NCBI GenBank assembly: GCA_023398495.1
Contig: JAEWSG010000226.1
Span: forward strand, 62,001-126,000
Direction of reading: 5' to 3'
Source of the DNA: Bacillota bacterium
Lineage (GTDB): Bacteria; Bacillota; Clostridia; Acetivibrionales; Acetivibrionaceae
DNA: 64,000 bases
Made by a program: the position numbers and the translations under genes
The notes under the pieces: generated by a model
Told to the model about the DNA's origin: nothing
The model's input: the letters and a program-made list of their open reading frames with translations, nothing else
The model's database searches: none
Shown: positions 1-8,875 of the stretch, piece by piece
Layout: each line of letters begins with the position of its first letter
Position numbering within the stretch: position 1 is the first letter of the stretch

Positions 1-1158
1 AAAGGTGACATTGCAGAACTGTGGGAAACGGATATTTCAGGGTATTACGCTGCAGCTGTTGAAGATGTGGGCATAGAAAATGACGGACTTTTTGGGACAC
101 AACTAAAAAGAAGTCTTGGTATAAAGCGCAGATCAAGGTATTTTAATGCCGGAGTTATGGTAATTAATATGACGCTATGGCGTAATCACAACATACCCGA
201 TCAAACCAGTGATTACCTTTTAATCCACCGCAATGATGTAATGTTTCCCGATCAAGACGCCTTAAATGCTGTTTTATGTGATAAGTGGAAGATCTTACAT
301 CCTAAATGGAATCAGGTGGCTACTTTGCAGTTGTTTTATAAGAAAAAACGGGTAATAAGGGAGGATTTGCTGGAAGCTGTTCATAACCCGTCAATTATTC
401 ACTTTTCAGAACCCTCAAAGCCATGGCATTATATGAATCTCCATCCGATGAAGAAGGAATACTTAAAGTACGCGGCATTAAGTCCTTGGAAGGATTTTAT
501 TCCTTCAGACCTTAATTTCAAAAACAGGATTAAGAAATTATTCTTGCGAACACGTTTAGGAGATGCAGTATCTGGCTATTTCAATACCATCAATTTGTAC
601 TATCAAAAAGACAGTGAGTACTTAAGCAAAAGACAGGTAAACTCATCATTGTTCAAAGCGATGTATTTTGCGTTTTTCCCAATAGGAAACAATTATACCA
701 AGTATATTTCAAAACTTGCAGGAATTTCTTATTTTATTGAGAACGGAAAAATTAATATAAATAGCAGAGTACTTTCCAGTATAGCATGTACAGGTTTGTC
801 TGTTTTTAGGTTTTTGATACCCGAACCTTTGCGTAATTATTTAAGTGAGGAATCTGTGAGCAGAAAATACACGTGTCCCTGCTGTGGTTACAAAACTTTT
901 GTAAATGACAGGGATGCTGAAGAAATATGCAAAATATGTTATTGGCAGAATGATATTGATCAGGTTATAAATCCTAACTATGACGGAGGTGCCAATGAGG
1001 TTTCTTTAAGTCAGGCCCGCAAGAATTATCTTGAATTCGGAGCTTCTGACAAAAGATATATGTTTGTAGTAGAAAGGCCAACCATTTTTGATATAAAAGA
1101 TAAACCTGAAAGTAAAACCAGAGATTCTCCAAAAAACATGAAAAGTAAAATGCTGTGA
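1..1158 (+). CDS. GT8-family glycosyltransferase with C-terminal CPCC domain (5' end outside window)
   Basis: The reading frame is open from base 1 and aligns almost residue for residue with the complete paralogue at 4216-5691, starting just after that protein's LDCDM nucleotide-sugar/metal motif. This copy is therefore the C-terminal three quarters of a retaining family 8 glycosyltransferase. The family moves a sugar from a nucleotide sugar to an acceptor. The HFSEPSKPWHY motif typical of the family is present. The last ~70 residues form a CPCC-type cysteine domain (CPCCGYKTF, then CKICYWQND), probably metal binding. That domain is usually a separate small protein, so the fusion is unusual. 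The start lies upstream of the window, so completeness cannot be judged. The acceptor is unknown. Confidence 0.85.
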   Translation, partial: KGDIAELWETDISGYYAAAVEDVGIENDGLFGTQLKRSLGIKRRSRYFNAGVMVINMTLWRNHNIPDQTSDYLLIHRNDVMFPDQDALNAVLCDKWKILHPKWNQVATLQLFYKKKRVIREDLLEAVHNPSIIHFSEPSKPWHYMNLHPMKKEYLKYAALSPWKDFIPSDLNFKNRIKKLFLRTRLGDAVSGYFNTINLYYQKDSEYLSKRQVNSSLFKAMYFAFFPIGNNYTKYISKLAGISYFIENGKININSRVLSSIACTGLSVFRFLIPEPLRNYLSEESVSRKYTCPCCGYKTFVNDRDAEEICKICYWQNDIDQVINPNYDGGANEVSLSQARKNYLEFGASDKRYMFVVERPTIFDIKDKPESKTRDSPKNMKSKML

Positions 1159-1194
1159 AAAATATAAAAAATAAATCATACGGGGGGTAAAGTT

Positions 1195-2046
1195 ATGAAT
1201 AAATACATAAAAATTGAATTCGAGGGCAACTGCAATTTATCTTGTGCTTATTGTTTTGTAGAATATAGAGTAAAAATAGATACAGATAAAATAATTAGAA
1301 ATATGGAAGAAATATTCAAAAAGAATGGACCAAAATGTATATATAAAGTTGAATGCATTGGAGAAATTACACTGTATCCTGAAATTCTATCGTATCTTGG
1401 CAGTAAAGTTGAAGAGGATGGATACGAGATTCATATATTGTCAAATGGAGTAAAAACAGTAGATGTAAAAATTGCCTCTTTATTTAAGTGGAGCATATCT
1501 CTAGATGGGCACACAGTCAAAATGAACAAACATAGAAAACTGGACTTACAGGCGGTAGAAAATATTCTAAATAACATATTTTCAACAAATGCAGATATTC
1601 AATGTGTTTTCAATGAACAGTCAATATATGAAATGAATTCATTTATTTTATATCTTGAAGAAAAAGGCTTTAAAGGATTATTACATATTTTTCCTTGCAG
1701 ATTTGCAAATACTCCCCTAAATAGATATTTAGATTATGATAAGTTAGTAAAGGCTAGTTTTATCCCGTCAAAAGAATACTTCAGAAGATGGAAATATATA
1801 TTTGATAATAACGAAAGAAACTTTACATGTGATTTTTATAAAAATGGTTATGTTTATAGAATTATGAAAGATGGCATTAATGTGAAAGAAATTAAATGTG
1901 ATTGTGCGGGAAGTACATTTACATTTATTACAGGAGATGAAAGTGCGAAAAGTTTTTCTGAGGCAAACTGTGGCACATGCATAAATCAATTTGAATATAA
2001 TGAAAGTTTACAAAAGGAAAGACAGCTTGCAATGAGTAATTCATAA
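1195..2046 (+). CDS. Small radical SAM protein, unknown substrate
   Basis: The 283-residue protein has the radical SAM cluster motif CNLSCAYC at residues 13-20 (CxxxCxxC), right at the N-terminus. This is where the [4Fe-4S] cluster that cleaves S-adenosylmethionine is held. A further set of cysteines near the C-terminus (TCDF, KCDCAG, NCGTC) looks like a reduced SPASM-like auxiliary cluster site. Proteins with such a tail often modify peptides or carbohydrates. The protein is short for a SPASM enzyme, which usually has 350 residues or more. A GGGGGG-rich ribosome site precedes the ATG. It lies between glycosyltransferase genes and upstream of a peptide-type ABC exporter. No precursor peptide gene is visible, so a RiPP role is only a possibility. 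Confidence 0.75.
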   Translation: MNKYIKIEFEGNCNLSCAYCFVEYRVKIDTDKIIRNMEEIFKKNGPKCIYKVECIGEITLYPEILSYLGSKVEEDGYEIHILSNGVKTVDVKIASLFKWSISLDGHTVKMNKHRKLDLQAVENILNNIFSTNADIQCVFNEQSIYEMNSFILYLEEKGFKGLLHIFPCRFANTPLNRYLDYDKLVKASFIPSKEYFRRWKYIFDNNERNFTCDFYKNGYVYRIMKDGINVKEIKCDCAGSTFTFITGDESAKSFSEANCGTCINQFEYNESLQKERQLAMSNS

Positions 2047-2085
2047 AGGTTTGCTAAATTGCTTTTAAGAAAAGGAGAGGTTCCT

Positions 2086-4098
2086 TTGAGGTATTGCATA
2101 ATAACCGGTAACAGTTTAAATGAATTAAATAAGATAAATATGGGGGCAGTGGGTTTTTATCAATGGCTCAATGTTTTTCAAGGGAAACTTTTTTGTGCGG
2201 AAGAAATATTGCCGGTACTAAAGGATTCGGATTATGATGTCATTCATGTTCGCTTAACTGCTTCTCATCTTCCTTTGATTCATTCGATACGCAGGAAGAT
2301 CGGAGAAAAGTCTAAGACAAAGCTTGTTGTGTCAATGGATTATCCGACTATGTATTGGAAGAGATATTTTAGAGATATGACTGGAGTAAAAGAAGCTTTA
2401 GATAATGCCGATTTTGTCTTTGCTACGGAGTATTCCATTTGCAGTGAACTTGAGAAGCTTACCGGAAAACTTGTATATGAACTTCCTTATCCTGCAGATA
2501 TTGAAAGACTTAAAGCATATGAACAAAAAGAAAAGAAGAATATTGTTAATGTATTATACCAAAGTAAATTTAAAAACCTGTCAAATCTTAAACGTATTGT
2601 AGAAAAGTCAGGTGCCAGACTCAGAGTTGTTTTTTATCCATCGGCAGAGAAAAAAACAGTTGAAAAATTAATTAGAAGTAAAATAGATTTTGTGCAATGC
2701 ATTAGTGAAGAGGAGTTTTGCAGAGCCTTGTCTGACGGGGATGTCGTTATTGGACCATATGCTTATAGAAATTATGGTAAATGGCCTATTTATGCAGCGG
2801 CAGTCGGGAGTATCTATGTGGGAAACAGCTTGGTAGATGCTTCAAGAAGATGCTTCCCTATGATTTACAGCACATATAAATCTCTTATAGGATACGGACT
2901 TATTTATCGATGGCTGGCAAGTGATAGGAAAATCAGCGAATATATAAGGGAAACAGCTTCACATAAAGTTGAGTACTACAGCCTTCAGAATATTAAGGAT
3001 AGGTTTCTTGGTCTTCTTATGCAGGAAACAAAAGATATGAGTTTTCGAAAGTACATGAATACACTTGAAACAGAGGAAACAGGTATATCTTCAACAGTGC
3101 AAACAAAAACAAACGAAACAGTCTTTTGCAGGGACATTAAGCACTTGTATGGAAAAACTGTGTTGCAGCATTTGAAGAACGAGGTTTCGGTGTTTTGTCT
3201 GGTGAAAAATGGAATGGAGCACCTCCCTGCTTTTTTAGAGCACTACAATAATCTTGGAGTAAAGCATTTTATATTTGTTGACAATGGCTCTACAGACGGG
3301 ACTGTTGGATTTCTAAGGGATAAGTACAATGTGACGGTATTTGACACCGAAATTCCTCACAAATATTATGAAAATGAGATCAGAAGGACGGTTATACAAA
3401 ACCTTATAAGAGATAGCTGGTGTCTGTGTGTGGATATTGATGAATTGTGGGACTATCCCTATTCGGACAGAATTTCTATTAAAAGCTTTTTGGAGTATTT
3501 GAACGGTAATGGGTATACTGCCGTCATTTCATATATGCTGGACATGTTTCCTGAAAAGCTGGATTTCAATAATAGTGGAAAGGGCGGCGAATGGAAAAAA
3601 AGCTATGTTTATTATGACCTTACTAAAATTAAGAAATCAAAATACTTTTCACAAAATAACAACTTCTGCAACTATAATAAATTAGCCGACAGGTCAATGA
3701 AGTATTACTTTGGGGGCATCCGTCTCAAACATTTTGGGAGTAAGTCAAGCAGGTATGTTCTTATAAAGCACCCTTTGATATTTATGGACGGAAAAGTAGA
3801 ACCCGTAACTGATCCACATTATTGTAACAAATCCTATATTGCAGATGTAAGCTGTGTGATAAAGCATTATAAGTTTACTTCTTCATTTAAGGAACGTCTT
3901 AATAGCAGTAAGAATGATTATGATTTTTTTGGAAGGTGCGAGCACGAAGAATACCATAAAACTTTAAATGACAATGAAAATATTAGTTTCTACTCAGCAA
4001 CAGCAGAAAAGTTGGAAAACGTAAATGATTTGCTTCAGTCAGGTTTTATTAAGGTTTCAAGGCAATATGCAAAGTTTGTAGATGCTAATGCTGATTAA
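2086..4098 (+). CDS. Two-part glycosyltransferase: GT4-like N-terminal region plus GT2-like (Glyco_tranf_2_4) C-terminal domain
   Basis: I place the start at TTG 2086 because AAAGGAGAGG lies six bases upstream; an upstream in-frame TTG at 2059 has no such site. Residues 1-310 resemble a glycosyltransferase of the GT-B kind (a DVIHVRLTASH region and a poorly conserved donor region). From about residue 365 a GT-A domain begins: SVFCLVKNGMEHLPAFLEHY, then FVDNGSTDGT, then the metal-binding DIDELWDYP. That is typical of the Glyco_tranf_2_4 family. Such fusions usually build surface glycans. The gene sits between two GT8 paralogues and probably works with them. The stop codon lies inside a 13-bp hairpin that separates it from the next gene. 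Confidence 0.75.
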   Translation: MRYCIITGNSLNELNKINMGAVGFYQWLNVFQGKLFCAEEILPVLKDSDYDVIHVRLTASHLPLIHSIRRKIGEKSKTKLVVSMDYPTMYWKRYFRDMTGVKEALDNADFVFATEYSICSELEKLTGKLVYELPYPADIERLKAYEQKEKKNIVNVLYQSKFKNLSNLKRIVEKSGARLRVVFYPSAEKKTVEKLIRSKIDFVQCISEEEFCRALSDGDVVIGPYAYRNYGKWPIYAAAVGSIYVGNSLVDASRRCFPMIYSTYKSLIGYGLIYRWLASDRKISEYIRETASHKVEYYSLQNIKDRFLGLLMQETKDMSFRKYMNTLETEETGISSTVQTKTNETVFCRDIKHLYGKTVLQHLKNEVSVFCLVKNGMEHLPAFLEHYNNLGVKHFIFVDNGSTDGTVGFLRDKYNVTVFDTEIPHKYYENEIRRTVIQNLIRDSWCLCVDIDELWDYPYSDRISIKSFLEYLNGNGYTAVISYMLDMFPEKLDFNNSGKGGEWKKSYVYYDLTKIKKSKYFSQNNNFCNYNKLADRSMKYYFGGIRLKHFGSKSSRYVLIKHPLIFMDGKVEPVTDPHYCNKSYIADVSCVIKHYKFTSSFKERLNSSKNDYDFFGRCEHEEYHKTLNDNENISFYSATAEKLENVNDLLQSGFIKVSRQYAKFVDANAD

Positions 4099-4134
4099 CA
4101 AAATAAAATTCTGGAATTTAGTTTTGTTAATCAG
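4091..4134 (+). repeat. Perfect 13-bp hairpin over the stop codon
   Basis: The arm CTGATTAACAAAA (4091-4103) is perfectly complementary to 4122-4134. The stem includes the TAA stop of the preceding glycosyltransferase. No U tract follows on the plus strand (A residues follow), so it is not a standard terminator. It may stabilise the mRNA 3' end. Confidence 0.7.
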
Positions 4135-4158
4135 AAAAAACATAGGATGTGCATTTTG

Positions 4159-4186
4159 CATAATTCATTTCTAGAAATAAATTATG
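4159..4186 (+). repeat. Second intergenic hairpin (CATAATT/AATTATG)
   Basis: CATAATT at 4159-4165 pairs with AATTATG at 4180-4186, with an inner ATTT/AAAT stem and a CTAG loop. With the hairpin at 4091 it fills most of the 117-base gap before the next GT8 gene. It ends about 20 bases before that gene's ribosome site and could separate the expression of the two halves. Confidence 0.5.
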
Positions 4187-4215
4187 TTAAAAAGCACTAG
4201 GGGGAGATCTTTAAA

Positions 4216-5691
4216 ATGGATACTATTAAAATTGTTTCAGCATCGGATGATCGATATGTTCAGCACCTTGGAATCATGCTGACATCGCTCTTAATGAACG
4301 CAGCGTCACGGGAGAGGCTGGAGTTTTTTGTGGTTGATGGAGGCATAGCAGATAAAAATAAAGGAATTTTAGCATCCATTGTTGGGAAATACGGATTGAA
4401 AATGCACTTTTTGAAGCTTAGTCCCGAGCGATATCAATCGTTTAAGGTAACGTCCTATTTTGGACTGGCAACTTTTTTCAGAATTTTTGTAACAGATCTT
4501 TTTGATCCTTCGGTAGAAAAAATTCTTTTTCTTGACTGTGATATGATTATAAAAGGTGATATTTCAGAACTCTGGAAAACGGATATTTCAGGGTATTACG
4601 CGGCAGCCGTTGAGGATGTAGGCATAGAAAATGACGGACTTTTTGGGATACAACTAAAAAGAAGTCTTGGTATAAAGCGCAGATCAAGGTATTTTAATGC
4701 CGGAGTTATGGTAATTAATATGACACTATGGCGTAATCAAAACATACCTGATCAAACCAGAAGTTACCTTTTGTCTCATTTCAACGATGTGATTTTTCCC
4801 GATCAAGACGCCTTGAATGCTGTTCTGTGTGATAAGTGGAAACCCTTACATCCTAAATGGAACCAGCAGGCTACTTTGCAGTTGTTTAATAAGAAAAAAT
4901 GGGTAATAAGTGAGGATTTGATAGAGGCTGTGAGTGACCCATCAATTATTCACTTTTCAGAACCCTCAAAGCCATGGCATTATATGAATCTCCATCCAAT
5001 GAAGAACGAATACTTAAGGTATGCGGCGTTAAGTCCCTGGAAGGATTTTATGCCTTCAGACCTTAATTTCAAGAACAGGATTAAAAAATTATTTCTGAGG
5101 ACAAGCATAGGAGAGGCTATAGCAGGGTATTGCAATAACATCAATTTGTGCTATCAAAAGGACAGTGAGTACTTGAGTAAAAAACTGTCAAAATCCCCAT
5201 TGTTCAAAACGGCGTATTTCATGTTTTTCCCTGTAGGCTACAATTATAACAAATTACTTTCAAAACTTGCAGGAATGTCTTATTTTATTGAGAGCGGAAA
5301 AATTAATATAAAGAGCAGAGTACTTTCAAATATAGCATGTGTCGGTTTGTATGGTTTTAGGTTTTTAATACCCGAACCAATTCGCAATTATTTAAGGCAG
5401 GAAGCTGTAGCTCAAAAATACACGTGTCCCTGCTGCGGGTATAAAACTTTTGTAAATGGCAGAGATGATGAAGAAGTATGTAAAGTATGTTTTTGGCAGA
5501 ATGATATTGATCAGGTTATAAATCCCAACTACGATGGCGGAGCCAATGAGGTTTCACTCAAGATGGCCCGTAAGAATTATCTTGAATTCGGCGCTTCTGA
5601 CAAAAGATATATGTTTGTGGTGCAAAAGCCATCCATTTTTGATGTAAAAGATAAACCTGAAAGCAGGTCAGGGGTTCTCCAAAAAACTTGA
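4216..5691 (+). CDS. GT8-family glycosyltransferase with C-terminal CPCC domain (complete paralogue)
   Basis: This 491-residue protein starts at an ATG preceded by AGGGGGAG. Residues 1-270 are a GT8 domain: IVSASDDRYVQHLGIMLTSL at the N-terminus, FLDCDM as the DxD motif that holds Mn and the nucleotide sugar, FNAGVMVINM, PDQDALN and HFSEPSKPWHY. A helical linker follows. The CPCC domain covers about residues 415-480, with CPCCGYKTF, CKVCFWQND and a conserved NPNYDGGANEVSL stretch. It is a close duplicate of the gene at 1-1158. The differences cluster in the linker and around residues 175-235, so acceptor choice may have diverged. The role is probably glycan or glycopeptide assembly; the substrate is unknown. 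Confidence 0.88.
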   Translation: MDTIKIVSASDDRYVQHLGIMLTSLLMNAASRERLEFFVVDGGIADKNKGILASIVGKYGLKMHFLKLSPERYQSFKVTSYFGLATFFRIFVTDLFDPSVEKILFLDCDMIIKGDISELWKTDISGYYAAAVEDVGIENDGLFGIQLKRSLGIKRRSRYFNAGVMVINMTLWRNQNIPDQTRSYLLSHFNDVIFPDQDALNAVLCDKWKPLHPKWNQQATLQLFNKKKWVISEDLIEAVSDPSIIHFSEPSKPWHYMNLHPMKNEYLRYAALSPWKDFMPSDLNFKNRIKKLFLRTSIGEAIAGYCNNINLCYQKDSEYLSKKLSKSPLFKTAYFMFFPVGYNYNKLLSKLAGMSYFIESGKINIKSRVLSNIACVGLYGFRFLIPEPIRNYLRQEAVAQKYTCPCCGYKTFVNGRDDEEVCKVCFWQNDIDQVINPNYDGGANEVSLKMARKNYLEFGASDKRYMFVVQKPSIFDVKDKPESRSGVLQKT

Positions 5692-5704
5692 AAGGTAAAA
5701 TACT

Positions 5705-8700
5705 ATGAAAAATACAAAAAAGAGTTGGTTTGTTTTAATTTTGCTGTTAGCACTTATTGGGGTAGATACTAGATTGCTCTATGGGCAAAACATTACAGTA
5801 TCTGGTGAAACTAATAAGACACAAGATGCCAAACTTGAACAGTTTATTGAAGAACATTTGAAAAAAGCAGGAATACCCGGGATGTCTGTGATTGTCGTAA
5901 AAGATGATCAGACAGTATATGAGGGGACTTTTGGATTTAATGATTTAAGAGGCAAGCAGCAATTCTCAAAAAATACTTTATTTCCGTTAGGTATGAACGG
6001 AGAAGCATATACCGCAACAGGTATATTAAGGCTGGTAGAGCAAAAAAAGCTTAAGCTATCTGATGCTGTTATTAAATATCTGCCATGGCTCAACACTTCT
6101 TTTGCAGATGAAAGAATCAGAGATGTTAATGTTGACCAACTTCTTTACCATACCGGGGGATTACCAAAACCACAAAAAGGGTTATATTCAGGTAAAGCAG
6201 AGGGCAAAACGGAAGTGAAAAAGCTTTTTGAAGGACTTAGATTGGATAGTACACCGGGAGAGAAATATTCATATTCAACTCTTGACTATATACTTTTGGA
6301 ACAACTGATTGAAAAGATCTCAAATCAAGCATATGAAAGTTTTATGAAGGAACAGGTATTTGGGGTGTTTGAGTTAAAAAACACATTTTTTCCTGAAGAT
6401 TTATATGCCGGGTTCGAACTTGCCAAAGGATACAAAACTGAGTACATGCATCCTGTTAGATATGATGCTCCCAAATTAATAAAGGAGTTAAGGACAGAGG
6501 GGATGATTACAAGTACGAGTGATGCTGCAAAGTGGCTTAGGGTCAATATCAAGGAAGATGAGCAGATTTTTAAGACTGAACATCATCCCGATATTTACAG
6601 CGGAAATTCTCAAGGGAGTTTCAGGGCTATGGGCTGGAGTACTGGACAAGGCAGAAAAAATTGGCTTTTCAATTCGGGGACAATGCCAAATTACACTTCA
6701 TTTCTGGCATTTAATACTGAAGAAAAGCTGGGAATCGCTGTTTTTGCAAATATCAACAGCAATAATGTTCAAAATATTGGTTGGGGAATAATAGATATTA
6801 TTATGGGTAAAACTCCGACTGCATTTGCTGGGGATGTACTAAAGCAGCTTGACTTTTTTTCGGTGCTGGTTATTTCCGTTGCGGTTCTTTTTATTGGACT
6901 TACCTTGTTATTTCTTTTTTTACTTATAAGGGACATACGAAGAAAGCGTCGTTATTTTATAGGACTCAAACCAGGATTCGTATCCGAACTGGTATTATAT
7001 CTGTTTTTCGTATTGGGATTTGTAGTCTGCTTTCGTGCGATACCCAATTTAGTTCTTGGATATGGTAACTGGAAGGATATAAGTGTATGGTTGTCCGTCA
7101 GTTTTATAGCTGCAGCTTTTATTTCATTTGTTACCGTTACAGTATTTCTTTTCTATATAATATTTAACCGACTATATCCAAACCCTGATAGCAGCGATAT
7201 TTTCCCTAATATTGTTTTAAGTATTGCCAGCGGTTTTGGTAATGCTCTTATAATATTTGTAATCAATCACTCTTTTGGTGCAGACAGTAATGCAAGGTTC
7301 AGTCTTTTCATGATCTTTTTAATGGGCATGGTCATTTATGTATGTGGGCAGCGTTTGGTAAGGATAAGTCTCATAAAGACAACCTCTAATATGATATATA
7401 AGAAGCGTATGGAGATAATGAGCAAGCTTCTAAAAACCTACTTTTACAAAATAGAGGCACTGGAACAGGGAAGAGTTCAGGCGGTGTTAAATAATGATAC
7501 AGAGGTTGTAAGTAATTTTATAAATCTCGCAATAAGTGGAATTACCGGGATTGCAACTTCACTTTGCGTAGTTGTTTACATGGGAACCATTAGCTTATAT
7601 GGACTTTTTCTGGTTTTAGGTGTGAGCTTGGCAGCTGTAGCCTGCTATTATTTTACGGGACGTTCAGCTGACAGGATTTGGGAAAAAACGAGGGATCTTC
7701 AAAATACATTTTTCAAATATATATATAACCTCATAGGAGGATTTAAGGAATTAAGCCTGAATACTGCAAAACAAAAAGCTTTTATTGAGGATGTCGAAAG
7801 TAATTCTAAAGTTTATAGAGATTCAAGAGTATTATTCGACCTTAAGTTTGCCAATGTATTTGTTATAGGCGAGCTTATGTTTACATTTGTAATAGGTGTA
7901 ATAGCATTTGGGTTTCCATTGATATTTAAAGAGATTGATAGTAAAGAGCTGCAAAGTTATGTATTCGCTTTCTTTTATCTGGTGGGACCTGTGCATGTGA
8001 TTTTAAACATGATTCCGAGCGTGATACAAGTAAGAACAAGTTGGGGACGAATTAAAGATCTGATTAATGAAGTTAATGAATTCGAGCATATTCAGGAAAA
8101 TACAGAAGGCGGGAAGTTGGCTAAAAAACCATTAATATTAGAATTGAAAAATGTTTCCTACTGCTATAAAAATGAAAATGGTGAGGCATTTAAAGTAGGA
8201 CCTGTTAACAGCATATTCAGGTCGGGTGAAATTACTTTCATTACCGGAGGAAACGGAAGCGGAAAATCTACTCTGGCCAAACTGATAACCGGCTTGTACT
8301 GTCCGGACGAGGGAGAACTTTTAATTAATGGGACAAAAATACTGCCAGGAGATTTGAGTCAGTTTTTTTCAGCGGTTTTCAGCGACTATTATCTTTTTGA
8401 AAAGCTGTATGGTATAGATTATAAGGAGAAGGATGAGGATATCTCCAGGTACTTAAAATTGCTCCGGATTGAAGATAAAATCAAGATAACCGATGGAGTT
8501 TTAAGCACGGTGAAACTTTCTACAGGGCAGAGAAAAAGGCTGGGGCTTATGGTGTGTTATCTTGAAGACCGTCCCATAATTCTTTTTGATGAGTGGGCAG
8601 CAGATCAGGATCCGGAATTCAGAAAGTTTTTTTACATGTCCTTGCTTCCGGCTTTAAAAGAACAGGGCAAAATTGTAATTGCCATAACTCATGATGACAG

Positions 8701-8824
8701 GTATTTCAATACGGCAGATAAAGTCATTAAGATGGAATTTGGAACAGTTGTAGAACAAAGTGTCAACACGGATGAGGAACATCTCGAAAGGGGATGTATT
8801 CAGAATTTTATGAGTATGCTATAA
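5705..8824 (+). CDS. Beta-lactamase-like domain fused to cyclic-peptide-type ABC exporter
   Basis: The protein has 1039 residues. After an N-terminal membrane or signal segment, residues 40-375 have the fold signature of class C beta-lactamases/D-aminopeptidases. The expected catalytic Ser-x-x-Lys is Met97-Asn-Gly-Glu100, and the Tyr-x-Asn site reads Tyr190-Ser-Thr192. The domain is therefore probably not a serine hydrolase and may bind a ligand. Membrane segments follow (about 380-800). The ATPase has Walker A at 848-856 (GGNGSGKST), signature LSTGQRKR, Walker B IILFDEWAADQDPEF and the H-loop ITHDD. The EWAADQDP stretch is typical of the PvdE/SyrD cyclic-peptide exporter family. It begins 14 bases after the GT8 gene. 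It probably exports, or senses and exports, a peptide-like product. Confidence 0.85.
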   Translation: MKNTKKSWFVLILLLALIGVDTRLLYGQNITVSGETNKTQDAKLEQFIEEHLKKAGIPGMSVIVVKDDQTVYEGTFGFNDLRGKQQFSKNTLFPLGMNGEAYTATGILRLVEQKKLKLSDAVIKYLPWLNTSFADERIRDVNVDQLLYHTGGLPKPQKGLYSGKAEGKTEVKKLFEGLRLDSTPGEKYSYSTLDYILLEQLIEKISNQAYESFMKEQVFGVFELKNTFFPEDLYAGFELAKGYKTEYMHPVRYDAPKLIKELRTEGMITSTSDAAKWLRVNIKEDEQIFKTEHHPDIYSGNSQGSFRAMGWSTGQGRKNWLFNSGTMPNYTSFLAFNTEEKLGIAVFANINSNNVQNIGWGIIDIIMGKTPTAFAGDVLKQLDFFSVLVISVAVLFIGLTLLFLFLLIRDIRRKRRYFIGLKPGFVSELVLYLFFVLGFVVCFRAIPNLVLGYGNWKDISVWLSVSFIAAAFISFVTVTVFLFYIIFNRLYPNPDSSDIFPNIVLSIASGFGNALIIFVINHSFGADSNARFSLFMIFLMGMVIYVCGQRLVRISLIKTTSNMIYKKRMEIMSKLLKTYFYKIEALEQGRVQAVLNNDTEVVSNFINLAISGITGIATSLCVVVYMGTISLYGLFLVLGVSLAAVACYYFTGRSADRIWEKTRDLQNTFFKYIYNLIGGFKELSLNTAKQKAFIEDVESNSKVYRDSRVLFDLKFANVFVIGELMFTFVIGVIAFGFPLIFKEIDSKELQSYVFAFFYLVGPVHVILNMIPSVIQVRTSWGRIKDLINEVNEFEHIQENTEGGKLAKKPLILELKNVSYCYKNENGEAFKVGPVNSIFRSGEITFITGGNGSGKSTLAKLITGLYCPDEGELLINGTKILPGDLSQFFSAVFSDYYLFEKLYGIDYKEKDEDISRYLKLLRIEDKIKITDGVLSTVKLSTGQRKRLGLMVCYLEDRPIILFDEWAADQDPEFRKFFYMSLLPALKEQGKIVIAITHDDRYFNTADKVIKMEFGTVVEQSVNTDEEHLERGCIQNFMSML

Positions 8825-8875
8825 TCATATTGAGGGGTTAATTTTTACCAGAAATAATATAAGGGGGATATAAAG

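Noticed and set aside
1159..1194. RiPP precursor peptide near the radical SAM gene
   Set aside because: The gap is only 36 bases, and the 117-base gap at 4099-4215 contains hairpins but no credible small gene.
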